64,000 nt of DNA from Eisenbergiella tayi (GCF_001881565.1 NZ_MPDJ01000007.1:186001-250000); one strand, 5' to 3'; shown: positions 15,268-25,040, counted from the first letter of the stretch. A program made the numbers and translations. The notes: generated by a model not told the origin, from the sequence alone.

Positions 15268-16089
15268 ATGGTACGAGTTGAAAAGGGAGAGATGGGATAT
15301 ATTGGGCATTTGTTTGAAAACTGGGATGAAACGATGATTTGGTCTTGTCTGCAGGGGGTTATGGGGGAGGCTTGGGCGGATTCTTTGCCTGATGCGCGTA
15401 GTGCTCAGATTGTGACGGGGGATTTTTGTTTTCTGGCGGGGGCGCCGGATGGGGAATTAGTGGGGAATATTCCTGCTTCTTTTCCGTCCCGGAGTATTCT
15501 TATGGCTTCCCGGGATGAGGGTTGGGGGGAATTGATTGAAGCTTGTTATGGGGATAGGTGTGTTAAGTTCAGGCGGTATGCGCTGAAGAAGGAGAAGGGG
15601 GTTTTTGAGAGGGAGATATTGGAGAGTTATGTGGGGAGGCTGCCGGAGGGGTATGTTATACGGCCGATAGATGGGGGGCTGTATCGGCGTATTCTGTCTG
15701 AAGAGTGGTCGCATGATTTGTGTTCGCAATTCCGGGATGAAGGGCATTTTATGCAGATGGGTGTGGGGTTTGTGGCTCTTTGGGGAGAGGAAATCGCTGG
15801 AGGGGCTTCTTCTTATACTGTATATAGGGAGGGGATTGAAATCGAAATTGATGTGAAGGAGGCTCACAGGAGGAAGGGTGTGGCCAGGGCTTGTGCGGCC
15901 AGGCTTATTCTGGAGTGTCTGGATCGGGGTATTTATCCCAGCTGGGATGCCGCGAATCCGGAATCTCTGCATTTGGCGGAAACTCTTGGGTATCATTTTG
16001 ATGGGTCTTATGTTACTTATGAGGTTCCTATTTGTAAGGAGATAGAAGAACGGAATCTTGGAAAGACAGAGGAGGTACAGGAGGTATGA
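15268..16089 (+). CDS. GNAT-family acetyltransferase
   Basis: This 273-residue protein has a C-terminal GNAT fold: the strand GIEIEIDVKEAHRRKGVARA (about 190-209) carries the acetyl-CoA-binding loop RRKGVA, followed by the NPESLHLAETLGYHF region. The N-terminal half resembles the two-domain GNAT_acetyltr_2 family. Substrate is unknown. Codon use is odd for the window: GGG, TTT and GAT dominate and the coding strand is strongly G/T-skewed, unlike the HD gene it overlaps by 4 bp (ATGA). This could reflect recent transfer. Start is the ATG at 15268 with AAAGGAAA ahead. Confidence 0.8.
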   Translation: MVRVEKGEMGYIGHLFENWDETMIWSCLQGVMGEAWADSLPDARSAQIVTGDFCFLAGAPDGELVGNIPASFPSRSILMASRDEGWGELIEACYGDRCVKFRRYALKKEKGVFEREILESYVGRLPEGYVIRPIDGGLYRRILSEEWSHDLCSQFRDEGHFMQMGVGFVALWGEEIAGGASSYTVYREGIEIEIDVKEAHRRKGVARACAARLILECLDRGIYPSWDAANPESLHLAETLGYHFDGSYVTYEVPICKEIEERNLGKTEEVQEV

Positions 16090-16649
16090 GAACGGATATT
16101 ATCCATTATCTGGAAGAAGAGATCAGAAGACGCTGTGAAAAGGAGTCCAATTTCTTTGGGATGGAAGGTTATCATCATATCCGTGCCGTTGTAAAAAATG
16201 CGGTACAGCTGGCCGGGATATATGGCGCGGATGTGGAGGTGGTAACGATAGCTGCGTGGCTGCACGATGCTGCCTCCATAACCGATTATGCGCTCTATGA
16301 GAACCATCACATCTATGGAGCGGAAATGGCAGGAGATTTTCTGAGGGAATTCGGCTACGACAAGACAAAGCTGGAATTGGTGCAGAAATGTATTCTAAAT
16401 CACAGGGGCAGCAAGGTAATGGAAAAACAATCCCCGGAAGAAATCTGTGTGGCCGATGCGGATTCCATGTCCCATTTCGATGCCGTCCCTTCCCTCTTTT
16501 ATCTTGCCTATGTACAACGTAAGCTGGGCATTGACGATGGAATTGACTTTGTAAAAAACAAGCTGAACCGTAGCTATCAGAAGCTGTCCGAAAGGGGGAA
16601 AGAAATATATAAAGATAAATATGAGCAGGTTATTTCCCTGTTGGTATAG
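16086..16649 (+). CDS. HD-domain phosphohydrolase
   Basis: This 187-residue protein has the HD signature: H30-H31 in GYHHIRAV, AAWLHDAA (about 56-63) with the metal-binding His-Asp, NHHIYG (about 73-78) and VADADSM (about 119-125) with the last Asp. Such proteins hydrolyse nucleotides or other phosphoesters. It is translationally coupled to the GNAT gene by a 4-bp overlap. It ends before a 12-bp stem-loop. Confidence 0.85.
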   Translation: MRTDIIHYLEEEIRRRCEKESNFFGMEGYHHIRAVVKNAVQLAGIYGADVEVVTIAAWLHDAASITDYALYENHHIYGAEMAGDFLREFGYDKTKLELVQKCILNHRGSKVMEKQSPEEICVADADSMSHFDAVPSLFYLAYVQRKLGIDDGIDFVKNKLNRSYQKLSERGKEIYKDKYEQVISLLV

Positions 16650-16666
16650 CCGCCGCCCTTCTTTTA

Positions 16667-16694
16667 CCTTCCATATCCGGCAGGATATGGAAGG
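16667..16694 (+). terminator. Stem-loop after the HD gene
   Basis: CCTTCCATATCC and GGATATGGAAGG form a perfect 12-bp stem with a 4-nt loop (GGCA). No clear T-run follows, so termination by itself is uncertain; it may be an mRNA 3'-end structure. Confidence 0.5.
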
Positions 16695-16795
16695 ATGGGG
16701 TCTTTCTGCACAAGCAATGTAATATAGTCCATCTTCAAGTTTATATAATAAGCTCTTATAAATGCTTATTGGTATCTTCACAAATAATTATATGA

Positions 16796-17986
16796 CTACC
16801 CCTTTTCTATGATTTCTTTAGCTTCATGGAAAGACGCTAATTCCTGAATTGCAGAATCAATACCTTTATAGTTATTAAAAGCAGAATTGAATATATTTTT
16901 CTCTTTAATAATAAGTTTTTTTGTCTTCCATTCCATTTTACAATCTATATAACCTATAAATTGGTTTCCTACAAGGATTGAAAGAGGCCATTTCATCCCT
17001 TTTTTCTTAAAATACTCAAAGGAAAAGGAATAATCAAAAAATGTTTCCAGCCAATTTTTATCCCTGACAATTGTATCCATTGGTGATATAAGCCGAACTT
17101 CATCGCTGTCCTCAGTTTGCTTAGAATGCAGAAAGTGCGTTTTGGAAGAATGCATATAATAATTTTTGCGTCCAATTTTATATGGAAGCTGTAATATCTT
17201 CTTCTCCAATACCAATTCCTGAAAAACAGGTAAAAGATCAATGGTCGCAATACCGGATATGTGTGAAATATGAACCGGATCGGTTACTCCTAAGGAATCT
17301 ATTAATTTTTCAACCATACAAATTATGGCCTGTTTTTCATCAATTGGTTTATCAGGCCAATCCGTAATGCCCAGATTCTCTTTTAAAATATATACCGGCT
17401 CTCTGAAAGTTCCTGGATTCCGCCCGCAGGTCACAAGCTCCCCCCTGCGTACCAATCTATAAAAAGCGCGAAATATGGGCAATTCGAAATTAGAGTCGTG
17501 TTCTCTTCTGTATTTATGCCATTCATACGATAAATTCAAATGCTCCCAAATTTGCTTCGCTGTCATTCCCTGCAATCCTGTTAAGCTCTCCTTTAATTTG
17601 ACTTCTGCAGATTGAATTTGAGGATTATTTGTAGTCCTAAGCCAACTTTCATCGGAATCTCCCCATCTTACAATCCCTTTGGTTGCGGTACGGTATAATG
17701 CATATTCATCATATGGTACAAAAAACATATTCCGCTTGAATGCGAATGTTTCTATCACCTTAAATTCCTTATACGCCGCGATATCCAATTGCTCTACCGT
17801 AAAGTCTTTTTTTCTGTTCCAGAGCATCATATACTGATTTAAGTGTATAGTAGGGTTCGGGTCATATTGTAACCCACAGATATCCGACACAATATTCTCA
17901 ATACTTTCAGAACTTTTATTTCTTAAATGTTGACTTTCCAAAATTATATTGCGGATAACACTTTTATCATCAACTGTATTACTCAT
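16796..17986 (-). CDS. Winged-helix DNA-glycosylase-like protein (YcaQ/HTH_42 family)
   Basis: This 396-residue protein matches the AlkX/YcaQ family: an N-terminal part with LQYDPNPTIHLNQYMMLWNR, a central QIWEHL helix-turn-helix region, and the ALYRTATKGIV and RRGELVTCGRN segments. Family members unhook DNA interstrand crosslinks or confer resistance to DNA-damaging natural products (AZL1-type). The ATG at 17986 follows AAGGGA; the frame stays open upstream to 18136 but that part looks like unrelated leader sequence. The 17987-18307 stretch holds part of a leader that resembles the one before the next gene. Confidence 0.7.
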   Translation of the reverse strand: MSNTVDDKSVIRNIILESQHLRNKSSESIENIVSDICGLQYDPNPTIHLNQYMMLWNRKKDFTVEQLDIAAYKEFKVIETFAFKRNMFFVPYDEYALYRTATKGIVRWGDSDESWLRTTNNPQIQSAEVKLKESLTGLQGMTAKQIWEHLNLSYEWHKYRREHDSNFELPIFRAFYRLVRRGELVTCGRNPGTFREPVYILKENLGITDWPDKPIDEKQAIICMVEKLIDSLGVTDPVHISHISGIATIDLLPVFQELVLEKKILQLPYKIGRKNYYMHSSKTHFLHSKQTEDSDEVRLISPMDTIVRDKNWLETFFDYSFSFEYFKKKGMKWPLSILVGNQFIGYIDCKMEWKTKKLIIKEKNIFNSAFNNYKGIDSAIQELASFHEAKEIIEKG

Positions 17987-18307
17987 AAACATTCCCTTTT
18001 CTTGCCTTTCACTAATAAGGTTGACATTACAGACAGGAAATTTGCTTAAACAAAGGCTTTTTCGCATATTTCTATTTATCGCTTTATATCTCCGCATAAG
18101 TTGGTTTTGTAAAGTTTGGCACCATTTTAGTACCACAAGTAAACAATATAGGGCCGTTTGGAACTGCCTTGCTTATGCCATTATGTTTTCCTTCCATTCC
18201 TTTGTTAAAAGTTCCGTGGCAAGCATATAAAAAGGGTACCCTTTCCGTAAAATGCACCGCATTTACTCTTGCCGGGAATATCCCAAACCCTTTAGCAAGT
18301 TAAGATT

Positions 18308-18847
18308 TTAATCATCTAATTCAATAGTATAAATTTCCTCCACAGGAAATGATATTTTTACTAACCCTACAGAAACAAACTTTCCACTCATTTTTCTAAA
18401 CTCATGCAAAATTAAATCACTAGCTTTATAAAAAACCTCTTCATCATCTTCTTTTGTAAGCGCCAATGTACAATGCGGCACCCATCTATCGGGGCAGTAC
18501 CATTCCCAGCCAGTTATATCAAAATCTTGTAAGTATTCATGTAATTCTCTTTGAAATTGATACATACTACCATTCATAACAGGCGACGCAAAAATCGTCC
18601 TTGTATCATTAAACATTCCAATAGAGCCAATATATGCAGGCATTGGCTTATGTGTTTTTGCAAAATTATTTAATCGCTGTATACATTTCGTTTCATTAAC
18701 ATCATTAAAACAAGCCAATGTAAGATGTGGTCTGGTTTTCCATTCCAAAAACTTCGTACTCAATTTTTCATCAGCTACTCGTTTTGCTAAATTAAAAAGT
18801 TTTTGTTCCGTTTCTTTATCGTAATACAACTCTATTGCATATTGCAT
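18308..18847 (-). CDS. 2H phosphoesterase (2'-5' RNA ligase superfamily)
   Basis: This 179-residue protein has two HxTx motifs, HLTL in RPHLTLACF (about residue 37) and HCTL in VPHCTLALT (about residue 125). They mark the bilobal active site of 2H phosphoesterases, which act on 2'-5' or cyclic phosphate linkages in RNA or nucleotides. The start at 18847 is well supported by GGAGGT six bases ahead; the frame open to 19021 is leader. The specific substrate is unknown. Confidence 0.85.
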   Translation of the reverse strand: MQYAIELYYDKETEQKLFNLAKRVADEKLSTKFLEWKTRPHLTLACFNDVNETKCIQRLNNFAKTHKPMPAYIGSIGMFNDTRTIFASPVMNGSMYQFQRELHEYLQDFDITGWEWYCPDRWVPHCTLALTKEDDEEVFYKASDLILHEFRKMSGKFVSVGLVKISFPVEEIYTIELDD

Positions 18848-19054
18848 ATTATTTACCTCCACTAATTCCAGCTTATTAGTATGATATTTCCTTATATTTG
18901 CCCGTATCGTTTTATATCGCCACGAGAAATTCGGACACCACTTGGGCACCAAAGAACCAAAAAGCATTGTTATTTTGTGTGCCTTAATCTTCTGAAAAGC
19001 AACATTTGCAAGGTTTCTCACAGTTTATGACTTTTCGATGCCAAAATTCAAACA

Positions 19055-20086
19055 CTATTTTTTATTGCCTATGAATTTATCCATAAAACCTAATAATCCA
19101 ATTATATTATCTGCCAGGGCATCGTCGATACTTGTCCACCAAAAACTATACCCAGGATAGTAAGGGCATAAATTATATTTCTCATCCGCATACTGCACCG
19201 CGATTCTGGCAAATGGACGCTTCCCGGTTTTGTCGGTCTGTACGCAGTAGCGGCAGCCGTCGCAGCGCTTGATCCGTGACATTACAAAATCCTGCACATG
19301 TTCCGGCATTTCATCAAAATGTTCCAGATACAGCTTCATGCCGCCCGGTATACATACGCCTAAAATCCACGGTTCTTTACAGCAGGGTTCATACCGCATC
19401 GATATGCCCGTGTATTTGATTTTGTATTCAAAGCCACCCCGGGGTGTTTCTTCACTCCAGGCAGGGTTAGCATAGGTCAGGGAGAGCTTGCAGTCGCTGG
19501 CAGTGGTGTTGTAGATTTGAAAGGGCTTATAGCCGTGTGCTGTCATCCAGCCTTTCAGCTTGCCGAAAGCGGTATTATCAAAAGCCTTTTCAAAAATATC
19601 GGCGGCGTAAAGATACTCCTCGCGGAAACAGCAGTGAGCAAAGCGTGACGGCTGTTCAAAGCGTTCCAAATGTTCTTTTTTCGCCATCCATTCCCATGCG
19701 GACGAAAGCATCGTGAAATCTGCTATTCCCAATCCTGCGAGAATTTTCTTTTGCCGGGTGTTCAGTGTATATTCACTTCCGATACCCACCAGGTACATCT
19801 GCCAGATCAGGGTATCTACGGATTTACGGAATTTTTTCATGTTTGTCAGCGTTTCCTGTTCTGAATCCGATCTTCCGCTGAACAGCATTGGAGGGACGGC
19901 ATCCTCGTGGAGTTTCGGCACAAAAAGCTGCGGTTCATCATAAGCCAGCTTATACAGCTTTTTCATAATATCGTAAAATTCCTTTTGCTCTTCGATGCTG
20001 ACAGATGCAGATTCCTCGGGAATAAACAAAGGAAATACATCCAGATAACCCTGCGCAGTTCGCTGTTCCAAGCTTGTGTATGTCAT
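19055..20086 (-). CDS. Unrecognised Cys-containing protein
   Basis: This 343-residue soluble protein starts MTYTSLEQRTAQGYLDVFPL. I do not recognise a family. Visible features are a helical N-terminal half and, in the C-terminal half, clustered cysteines: CC near residue 153, CC near 238, CDGCRYC near 278 and NLCPYY near 308. They could bind zinc or another metal. The gene stands alone, with its own start next to a GGAAGAG site. Nothing in the neighbourhood points to a job. The 339-bp gap to the next gene (20087-20425) holds only promoter-like sequence. Confidence 0.65.
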   Translation of the reverse strand: MTYTSLEQRTAQGYLDVFPLFIPEESASVSIEEQKEFYDIMKKLYKLAYDEPQLFVPKLHEDAVPPMLFSGRSDSEQETLTNMKKFRKSVDTLIWQMYLVGIGSEYTLNTRQKKILAGLGIADFTMLSSAWEWMAKKEHLERFEQPSRFAHCCFREEYLYAADIFEKAFDNTAFGKLKGWMTAHGYKPFQIYNTTASDCKLSLTYANPAWSEETPRGGFEYKIKYTGISMRYEPCCKEPWILGVCIPGGMKLYLEHFDEMPEHVQDFVMSRIKRCDGCRYCVQTDKTGKRPFARIAVQYADEKYNLCPYYPGYSFWWTSIDDALADNIIGLLGFMDKFIGNKK

Positions 20087-20387
20087 TTTACTCTTCCTCC
20101 GTAAAAATCAAAATCACTCCACCTCAAAAGGTACTAACATATTTACTCAAATTATATTCCGGTTCATTAAGCTCTTTGTATTCATTTGGAATTATTTCGT
20201 TATTCTGATTGTATCATGATTCACGTTATATTTATATTAAATTTCACATCAAATAAGAGCTGTTTTCTCTGTTTATCCTGAAAACTGAGCAGGATAACTG
20301 TACTGCCAAAAATAAGCTTCCGGCTGCAAACAGTAACCCCATAAGGAAACCTTTCATTCATTGTAAGTATCCTTCCCCGTTACCTCA

Positions 20388-20396
20388 TGCTATGAT
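20388..20396 (+). promoter_or_regulatory. Extended -10 of the bce operon
   Basis: TGC-TATGAT (20388-20396) lies 29 bp ahead of the bceA ATG and fits an extended -10 element. No good -35 at 17 bp is present, which is usual for promoters that need a response regulator such as BceR. Confidence 0.35.
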
Positions 20397-20425
20397 GTTG
20401 AAAGACAGGAAAGGAGATCATCGAT

Positions 20426-21202
20426 ATGAAAGAACAGCTTCTTGAAATTGAATCCCTGTGCAAGGTTTATGGGAAAGCAGACAATCTGACGAAGGCTCTG
20501 AACGGCATTACCTTTCAGGTGATGACCGGTGAATTTTTAGGAATTATGGGAAGCAGCGGCTCCGGAAAATCTACGCTGCTCAATTGTATAGCAACAGTCA
20601 TCCGGCCCAGCGGAGGCAGAATCAGCATGCAGGGGACCGACATACATTCTCTGAGCGGGGCACGCCTTGCCGAGTATCGCGGTAAAAAAATCGGATATCT
20701 GTTTCAGAATTTTGAATTGCTGGACAATCTTACCGGGCGGGAAAACATTTTATTGCCGCTTTCTCTGCACAATGTTCCGGGGAAAGAAAGCAGGGAACGT
20801 CTGCAGTCACTGGCGGACTATCTGGAAATTACAGATGTGCTGGATAAATTTCCGGCACATCTGTCCGGCGGCCAGCAGCAGCGTATTGCTGCAGCGAGGG
20901 CGCTGATTCTCAGGCCGGATATTATTCTGGCGGATGAGCCCACAGGCGCTCTGGATTCCGGCAATGCAAAGGCGCTTATGGAGAAGCTGTCCGGATTGAA
21001 CCGGGAACAGAATTCCACCGTTCTCATGGTCACTCATGATACCAATGCCGCGAGTTACTGCAAACGGATCCTGTTTATCCAGGACGGCGTCATTTTCCAC
21101 GAACTGCGCAGGAGCCTGCCTGAGGAATCCCGGTCAGAGTTCTATGAACGTATTCTGAAGGTTATGGCACAGTTAGGAGGTGGCAGTGCAAATGTTCTTT
21201 GA
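20426..21202 (+). CDS. bceA: BceA-type ABC transporter ATPase
   Basis: This 258-residue ATPase has Walker A GSSGSGKST (about 42-50), Q-loop FQNFELLDN, signature LSGGQQQR (about 145-152), Walker B ILADEPTGALD and switch His in VTHD. It belongs to the BceA/MacB-like group that powers bacitracin- and lantibiotic-type peptide detoxification. AAAGGAG precedes the ATG. It overlaps the permease gene and is followed by a two-component system, a typical four-gene Bce module in the order ABC first, regulators after. Confidence 0.92.
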   Translation: MKEQLLEIESLCKVYGKADNLTKALNGITFQVMTGEFLGIMGSSGSGKSTLLNCIATVIRPSGGRISMQGTDIHSLSGARLAEYRGKKIGYLFQNFELLDNLTGRENILLPLSLHNVPGKESRERLQSLADYLEITDVLDKFPAHLSGGQQQRIAAARALILRPDIILADEPTGALDSGNAKALMEKLSGLNREQNSTVLMVTHDTNAASYCKRILFIQDGVIFHELRRSLPEESRSEFYERILKVMAQLGGGSANVL

Positions 21203-23246
21203 TTTGGTTTCCCGAAACAGCAGGCGGAGCAGAAAAGAAAACGGTCTTTTTTTTGCATCCCTGCTCATCTCCGTCATTGCCTTTTATATCATTTTATCCC
21301 TGTCTCAACAGGATGTAATAAAGTTTCTGATGAAAATGGAAAGCAACGCCGTCAAAAAACTGGTTGGGATGATTCCTTTATTTTACGGAATGACTTTGAT
21401 CATCCTGTTCTTCCTGGTTTATTTTGCAAGTAAATATCAGCTGGAGCGGCGCAGGCATGAATTCGGTATGTATCTTATGCTGGGAATGCGCCGTTCCAGG
21501 CTGTTTTTACTGCTGCTGGCAGAGGATGTGCGAAGCAGCGTGTTTGTGCTTGCCATCGGCCTGCCCTCCGCGGTCCTGCTGTCTGAACTAATCAGCTTAG
21601 TTACGGCACGCCTTGCAGGCCTGGGAATTATCGGGCACCGTCTGAATATATCCCTGACAGCGATCCTATGGACCGCCATCGGTTTTGCCCTGATCAAACT
21701 GGCAGCCTTTATGATACTCAGCAGGCGCATTGCAGGGGAGGAAATTGGGGATCTGCTTACGGAACCCCCGGATGGAACGAAAAAGGAACTGCCCTCCGCC
21801 GTCTACGCACTGGCTCTCCTTACAGGAACCATACTGCTCGCGGCGGCATATGCCATGGCTATCTGTGGTTTTTCCTGGAACAGGGTTTCCCATATGGGAC
21901 TCACCCTGCTGTCAGGCTTTACCGGAACCATGCTGTTTTTTTTCGGCCTCCGCTCTTCTCTGGGATTGCTTGCAGATCGTACCGGACGCAGGGAAAAGCT
22001 TCATGCCTTCACCTTCCGTCAGCTGCAGGAAAACGTAATTCATCGTTCCCATTCCCTTGCCATCAGTTCGCTGCTGATTCTGGCAGCGCTATGCTGCTTC
22101 GGCGCAGGCGTGGCAATCGCGCAGTTTTACAAGGATTCTGAACAGCATGTCCTCGATTACACGTTTCCTTGTGCGGAGGCTCCTTCCGGCATACGTGAGA
22201 AGCTGTCCGCCGCCGGATTTTCCGATGAATTTGACAGTCTTTTTGAAATGAAAGTCGGGCATATCAATCCTGCGGAGGATTATGCCGCCGCTTTTTCCAT
22301 GAGCTCTGTCCTGAAAGAACTGGAAAGCCTGCCTGACTCTCAGGATAAAGCGATTCTCCTGAACAATCTCTCCTATGAACATGCGCCGTATCTGATTGCG
22401 CTGTCAGGATACAACCGGCTGCTTGCTGTCTCCGGGCTTCCTGAGATAATGCTTTCGAACGATGAAGCGGCGGTTTATATGGATACGGGGTTCACTGATT
22501 TCAATAAGCTCGCCATTCTGAACGAAATCCTTTCCGGCCGTCCGGAGGTACGGATTGCAGACAAAACCTTTCATCTGACCGGAAGCATTCATACTGTCAA
22601 CCTGGTTGTCGATCGTTCCATCACCCTCTCCTTTGCGCTAATCGTACCGGATGAAGTGTTTGAGTGCATGACGGACGGCGATTATACAGTTTATCTGGAT
22701 GCTGTGCTTTCCCAGGAAAGTCTGAAGGGCCAGAGTCTGCTGGAGGCCGTCTCCGAAACCAATGACAGGCTTACCCGGGCAGGCATCCCTCATGAAAGTT
22801 ACCTGCAGAACATAGGAAGGCAGCTGTTTTATGTGGTGTCTGCCAGCTATATTACCATCTATCTGGCGATTATTTTCATGATTGTTGCAAACACCGTATT
22901 GGGCGTACAGTTCCTCACACAGCAGCAGAAAAACCGGAGGCGCTATAAAACACTGATTCGGTTAGGTGCCCCCTATGAGGCGCTCTGCCATTCTGCCGGG
23001 AAACAAATCCGATGGTTTTTCGGGATTCCCATTGCAATGGCGGCGGTAAGCAGTCTTTTCGGCGTAAAGTCGCTGTTTGCAGGTCTGCTTCCATCCCGGA
23101 GCCAGCCGCATATTTTTACACTGATGTGGATATCTCTGGCTATGATTTTGCTGCTTGCTATAGTAGAATACATTTATATGACTGCTGTTAAAAGGATGAG
23201 CTTCCGGTATCTGCTGACTCTCATGGTACCGGAACGGGAAGAATAA
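21192..23246 (+). CDS. bceB: BceB-type ABC transporter permease
   Basis: This is a permease of about 684 residues, with roughly ten membrane segments. A large extracellular loop of about 200 residues lies between segments 7 and 8 (about 320-540). It contains the FtsX-type core that starts MTLIILFFLVYFASKYQLERRRHEFGMYLMLG. The loop binds the peptide antibiotic or its lipid-target complex in known family members. The start is either the ATG at 21192 or the GTG at 21186, both after AGGAGG, inside the end of bceA. It forms the sensor and flux component together with the kinase encoded downstream. Confidence 0.9.
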   Translation: MFFDLVSRNSRRSRKENGLFFASLLISVIAFYIILSLSQQDVIKFLMKMESNAVKKLVGMIPLFYGMTLIILFFLVYFASKYQLERRRHEFGMYLMLGMRRSRLFLLLLAEDVRSSVFVLAIGLPSAVLLSELISLVTARLAGLGIIGHRLNISLTAILWTAIGFALIKLAAFMILSRRIAGEEIGDLLTEPPDGTKKELPSAVYALALLTGTILLAAAYAMAICGFSWNRVSHMGLTLLSGFTGTMLFFFGLRSSLGLLADRTGRREKLHAFTFRQLQENVIHRSHSLAISSLLILAALCCFGAGVAIAQFYKDSEQHVLDYTFPCAEAPSGIREKLSAAGFSDEFDSLFEMKVGHINPAEDYAAAFSMSSVLKELESLPDSQDKAILLNNLSYEHAPYLIALSGYNRLLAVSGLPEIMLSNDEAAVYMDTGFTDFNKLAILNEILSGRPEVRIADKTFHLTGSIHTVNLVVDRSITLSFALIVPDEVFECMTDGDYTVYLDAVLSQESLKGQSLLEAVSETNDRLTRAGIPHESYLQNIGRQLFYVVSASYITIYLAIIFMIVANTVLGVQFLTQQQKNRRRYKTLIRLGAPYEALCHSAGKQIRWFFGIPIAMAAVSSLFGVKSLFAGLLPSRSQPHIFTLMWISLAMILLLAIVEYIYMTAVKRMSFRYLLTLMVPEREE

Positions 23247-23267
23247 GAAAAGAAGGGGGTGGGGTGC

Positions 23268-23951
23268 TTGAAACGGATCGCTGTCGTAGAGGATGAAGTC
23301 TATATGAGGGAAGAAATCTCAGAAATGCTGCGGAACGCCGGTTTTGAGGTGGATGAAATCATTTCCTTTGAGGATACTGCCGGCCAACTGCTCCGGTTAT
23401 CTCCTGATTTGATCCTTTTGGACATCAATCTTCCTCAGTCAAGCGGCTTTCAGATCTGCCGGGAAATAAAGCAGAAAAGTGCGATCCCGGTACTGGTGCT
23501 GACTTCCCGCGATCAGATGCGTGATGAGCTTCATGCTCTGGAACTGGGTGCGGATGAATATCTGACAAAGCCCTGCCGGAAGGAGCGTCTGCTGGCTAGA
23601 ACGGCTAATGTGCTGAAACGCTATGAAGGACGCTCCCATATGCTGGAAGGCCCGGGTTTTCTGCTGGATCGCCAGACCTATGCCCTTTACATTCATAACA
23701 GATCCGTGGTACTGCCCGGAAACCAGGGAAGACTTCTGGAAGCCTTTCTCACCCATGGCGCCAATCCCGTAAAAAAAGAGGATCTGCTTACCGCCCTGTG
23801 GGGAACCACGGAGTATATCGACGAAAATGCTCTGCAGGTCAATCTGACCAGACTGAAAAAGACCATGCAGGAACTGGAAATGTGTCTGAAAATCATACCC
23901 GTCCGCGGTGTGGGCTATCAGCTGATTCCTGAGGGAAATAATGATGAATAA
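23268..23951 (+). CDS. bceR: BceR-type response regulator
   Basis: This 227-residue OmpR-family regulator has a receiver domain with acidic pocket VVEDE, phospho-acceptor Asp in LILLDINLP (about residue 50), Thr in VLTSRD and Lys in LTKP. A winged-helix output domain follows (about 125-225). TTG at 23268 is chosen as start because AAGGGGGTG lies five bases ahead and it gives the usual MKRIAVVEDE beginning; a GTG at 23259 is possible. It overlaps the kinase gene. Confidence 0.9.
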   Translation: MKRIAVVEDEVYMREEISEMLRNAGFEVDEIISFEDTAGQLLRLSPDLILLDINLPQSSGFQICREIKQKSAIPVLVLTSRDQMRDELHALELGADEYLTKPCRKERLLARTANVLKRYEGRSHMLEGPGFLLDRQTYALYIHNRSVVLPGNQGRLLEAFLTHGANPVKKEDLLTALWGTTEYIDENALQVNLTRLKKTMQELEMCLKIIPVRGVGYQLIPEGNNDE

Positions 23952-24960
23952 TATCTGGAAAATATGCCGGCAGCATATGCCCTGGCTTCTGCTGCTTCTC
24001 GGTATGGACTGCGCCTTTATCCTGCTGCTTTGGCTTGCCGACATACAGGCCCTTCTGGCACTGTCCTCTGCCATTGTTCTTGGCACCATTATACTGTTTT
24101 CTGCTGTTCTTACAGCGGTATGCCTCCGGGATAACCGGAGGCAGAAGGCGTTTCTGGCTTTTCTGAATTCGCCGGAGGACTATCCGGAACAGCAGCTGCT
24201 CCGGCTCTCCGGAGCGGCAGAAAGTGATATGATCCGCCTTCTCGGCGCCGCGCTGCGCCAAAATCAGCAGGAATACCAGCTTCTGAAAGGCCGGATATAC
24301 GACTATGAAGACTATGTGGAAGCCTGGGCCCACGAAATTAAGACCCCCGTTTCCCTGCTCACTATGCTGCTTGATAACCGGCGGGATGACATACCCGAAC
24401 ACGAACGGAGGAAGCTTGACTATATCCGAAACCGGATACAGGAATCCGTTAACCAGATGCTTTTCTATGCACGCCTGAAAAGTGCCAGGAAGGATTATCT
24501 GCTGGAAGCCGTCCTGCTGTCCGAATGTATGGAGGACGTGCTGGAGGATTACCGCCCGTTGCTGGAAGAAAAAGGATTTCTTATAAACATGGACATCTGT
24601 GATTCCGTCGTTTTTTCTGATCGGAGGAGCTTACATTTCCTGCTCAGCCAGGTTATCAGCAACTGCGTAAAATATTGCCGGGATGATATCAGGCCGGAAT
24701 TATCTCTTTCCTTTATACGTGAAGGAATTTACGACTCATTAACCATCCGCGATAATGGTACCGGTGTACGCAGCAGCGATCTGCCTTATATTTTTGAAAA
24801 GGGCTTTACCGGGGATTCCGGGGCAGGCAGGAAAAAAGCCACCGGCATGGGGCTGTATCTGGCAAAAGAAATTGCCGATGATCTAAAGCTGCTGCTGGAA
24901 GCGGATTCCCGGTGGGGAAAGGGATTTGTGATGACAATCAAATTTCCTGTAATCAATTAA
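23941..24960 (+). CDS. bceS: BceS-type intramembrane-sensing histidine kinase
   Basis: This 339-residue kinase has two N-terminal membrane helices (about 13-32 and 36-60) with almost no extracellular loop, as in intramembrane-sensing kinases that read the state of a BceAB transporter. The H-box is HEIKTPVSLL (His near 126). The ATPase domain has NCVKYCRDD (N-box), DNGTGV (G1) and GMGLYLAKE (G2). Its start overlaps the end of the regulator gene by about 11 bp. It probably responds to peptide antibiotics and drives bceAB. Confidence 0.9.
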   Translation: MMNNIWKICRQHMPWLLLLLGMDCAFILLLWLADIQALLALSSAIVLGTIILFSAVLTAVCLRDNRRQKAFLAFLNSPEDYPEQQLLRLSGAAESDMIRLLGAALRQNQQEYQLLKGRIYDYEDYVEAWAHEIKTPVSLLTMLLDNRRDDIPEHERRKLDYIRNRIQESVNQMLFYARLKSARKDYLLEAVLLSECMEDVLEDYRPLLEEKGFLINMDICDSVVFSDRRSLHFLLSQVISNCVKYCRDDIRPELSLSFIREGIYDSLTIRDNGTGVRSSDLPYIFEKGFTGDSGAGRKKATGMGLYLAKEIADDLKLLLEADSRWGKGFVMTIKFPVIN

Positions 24961-25040
24961 AGGAACAGCTCACTAAAACTGATATGCTCCCTGTCAGGCA
25001 GACAAGTTTTGCCGCATATTCCTCATCAATGACTGCTCAT

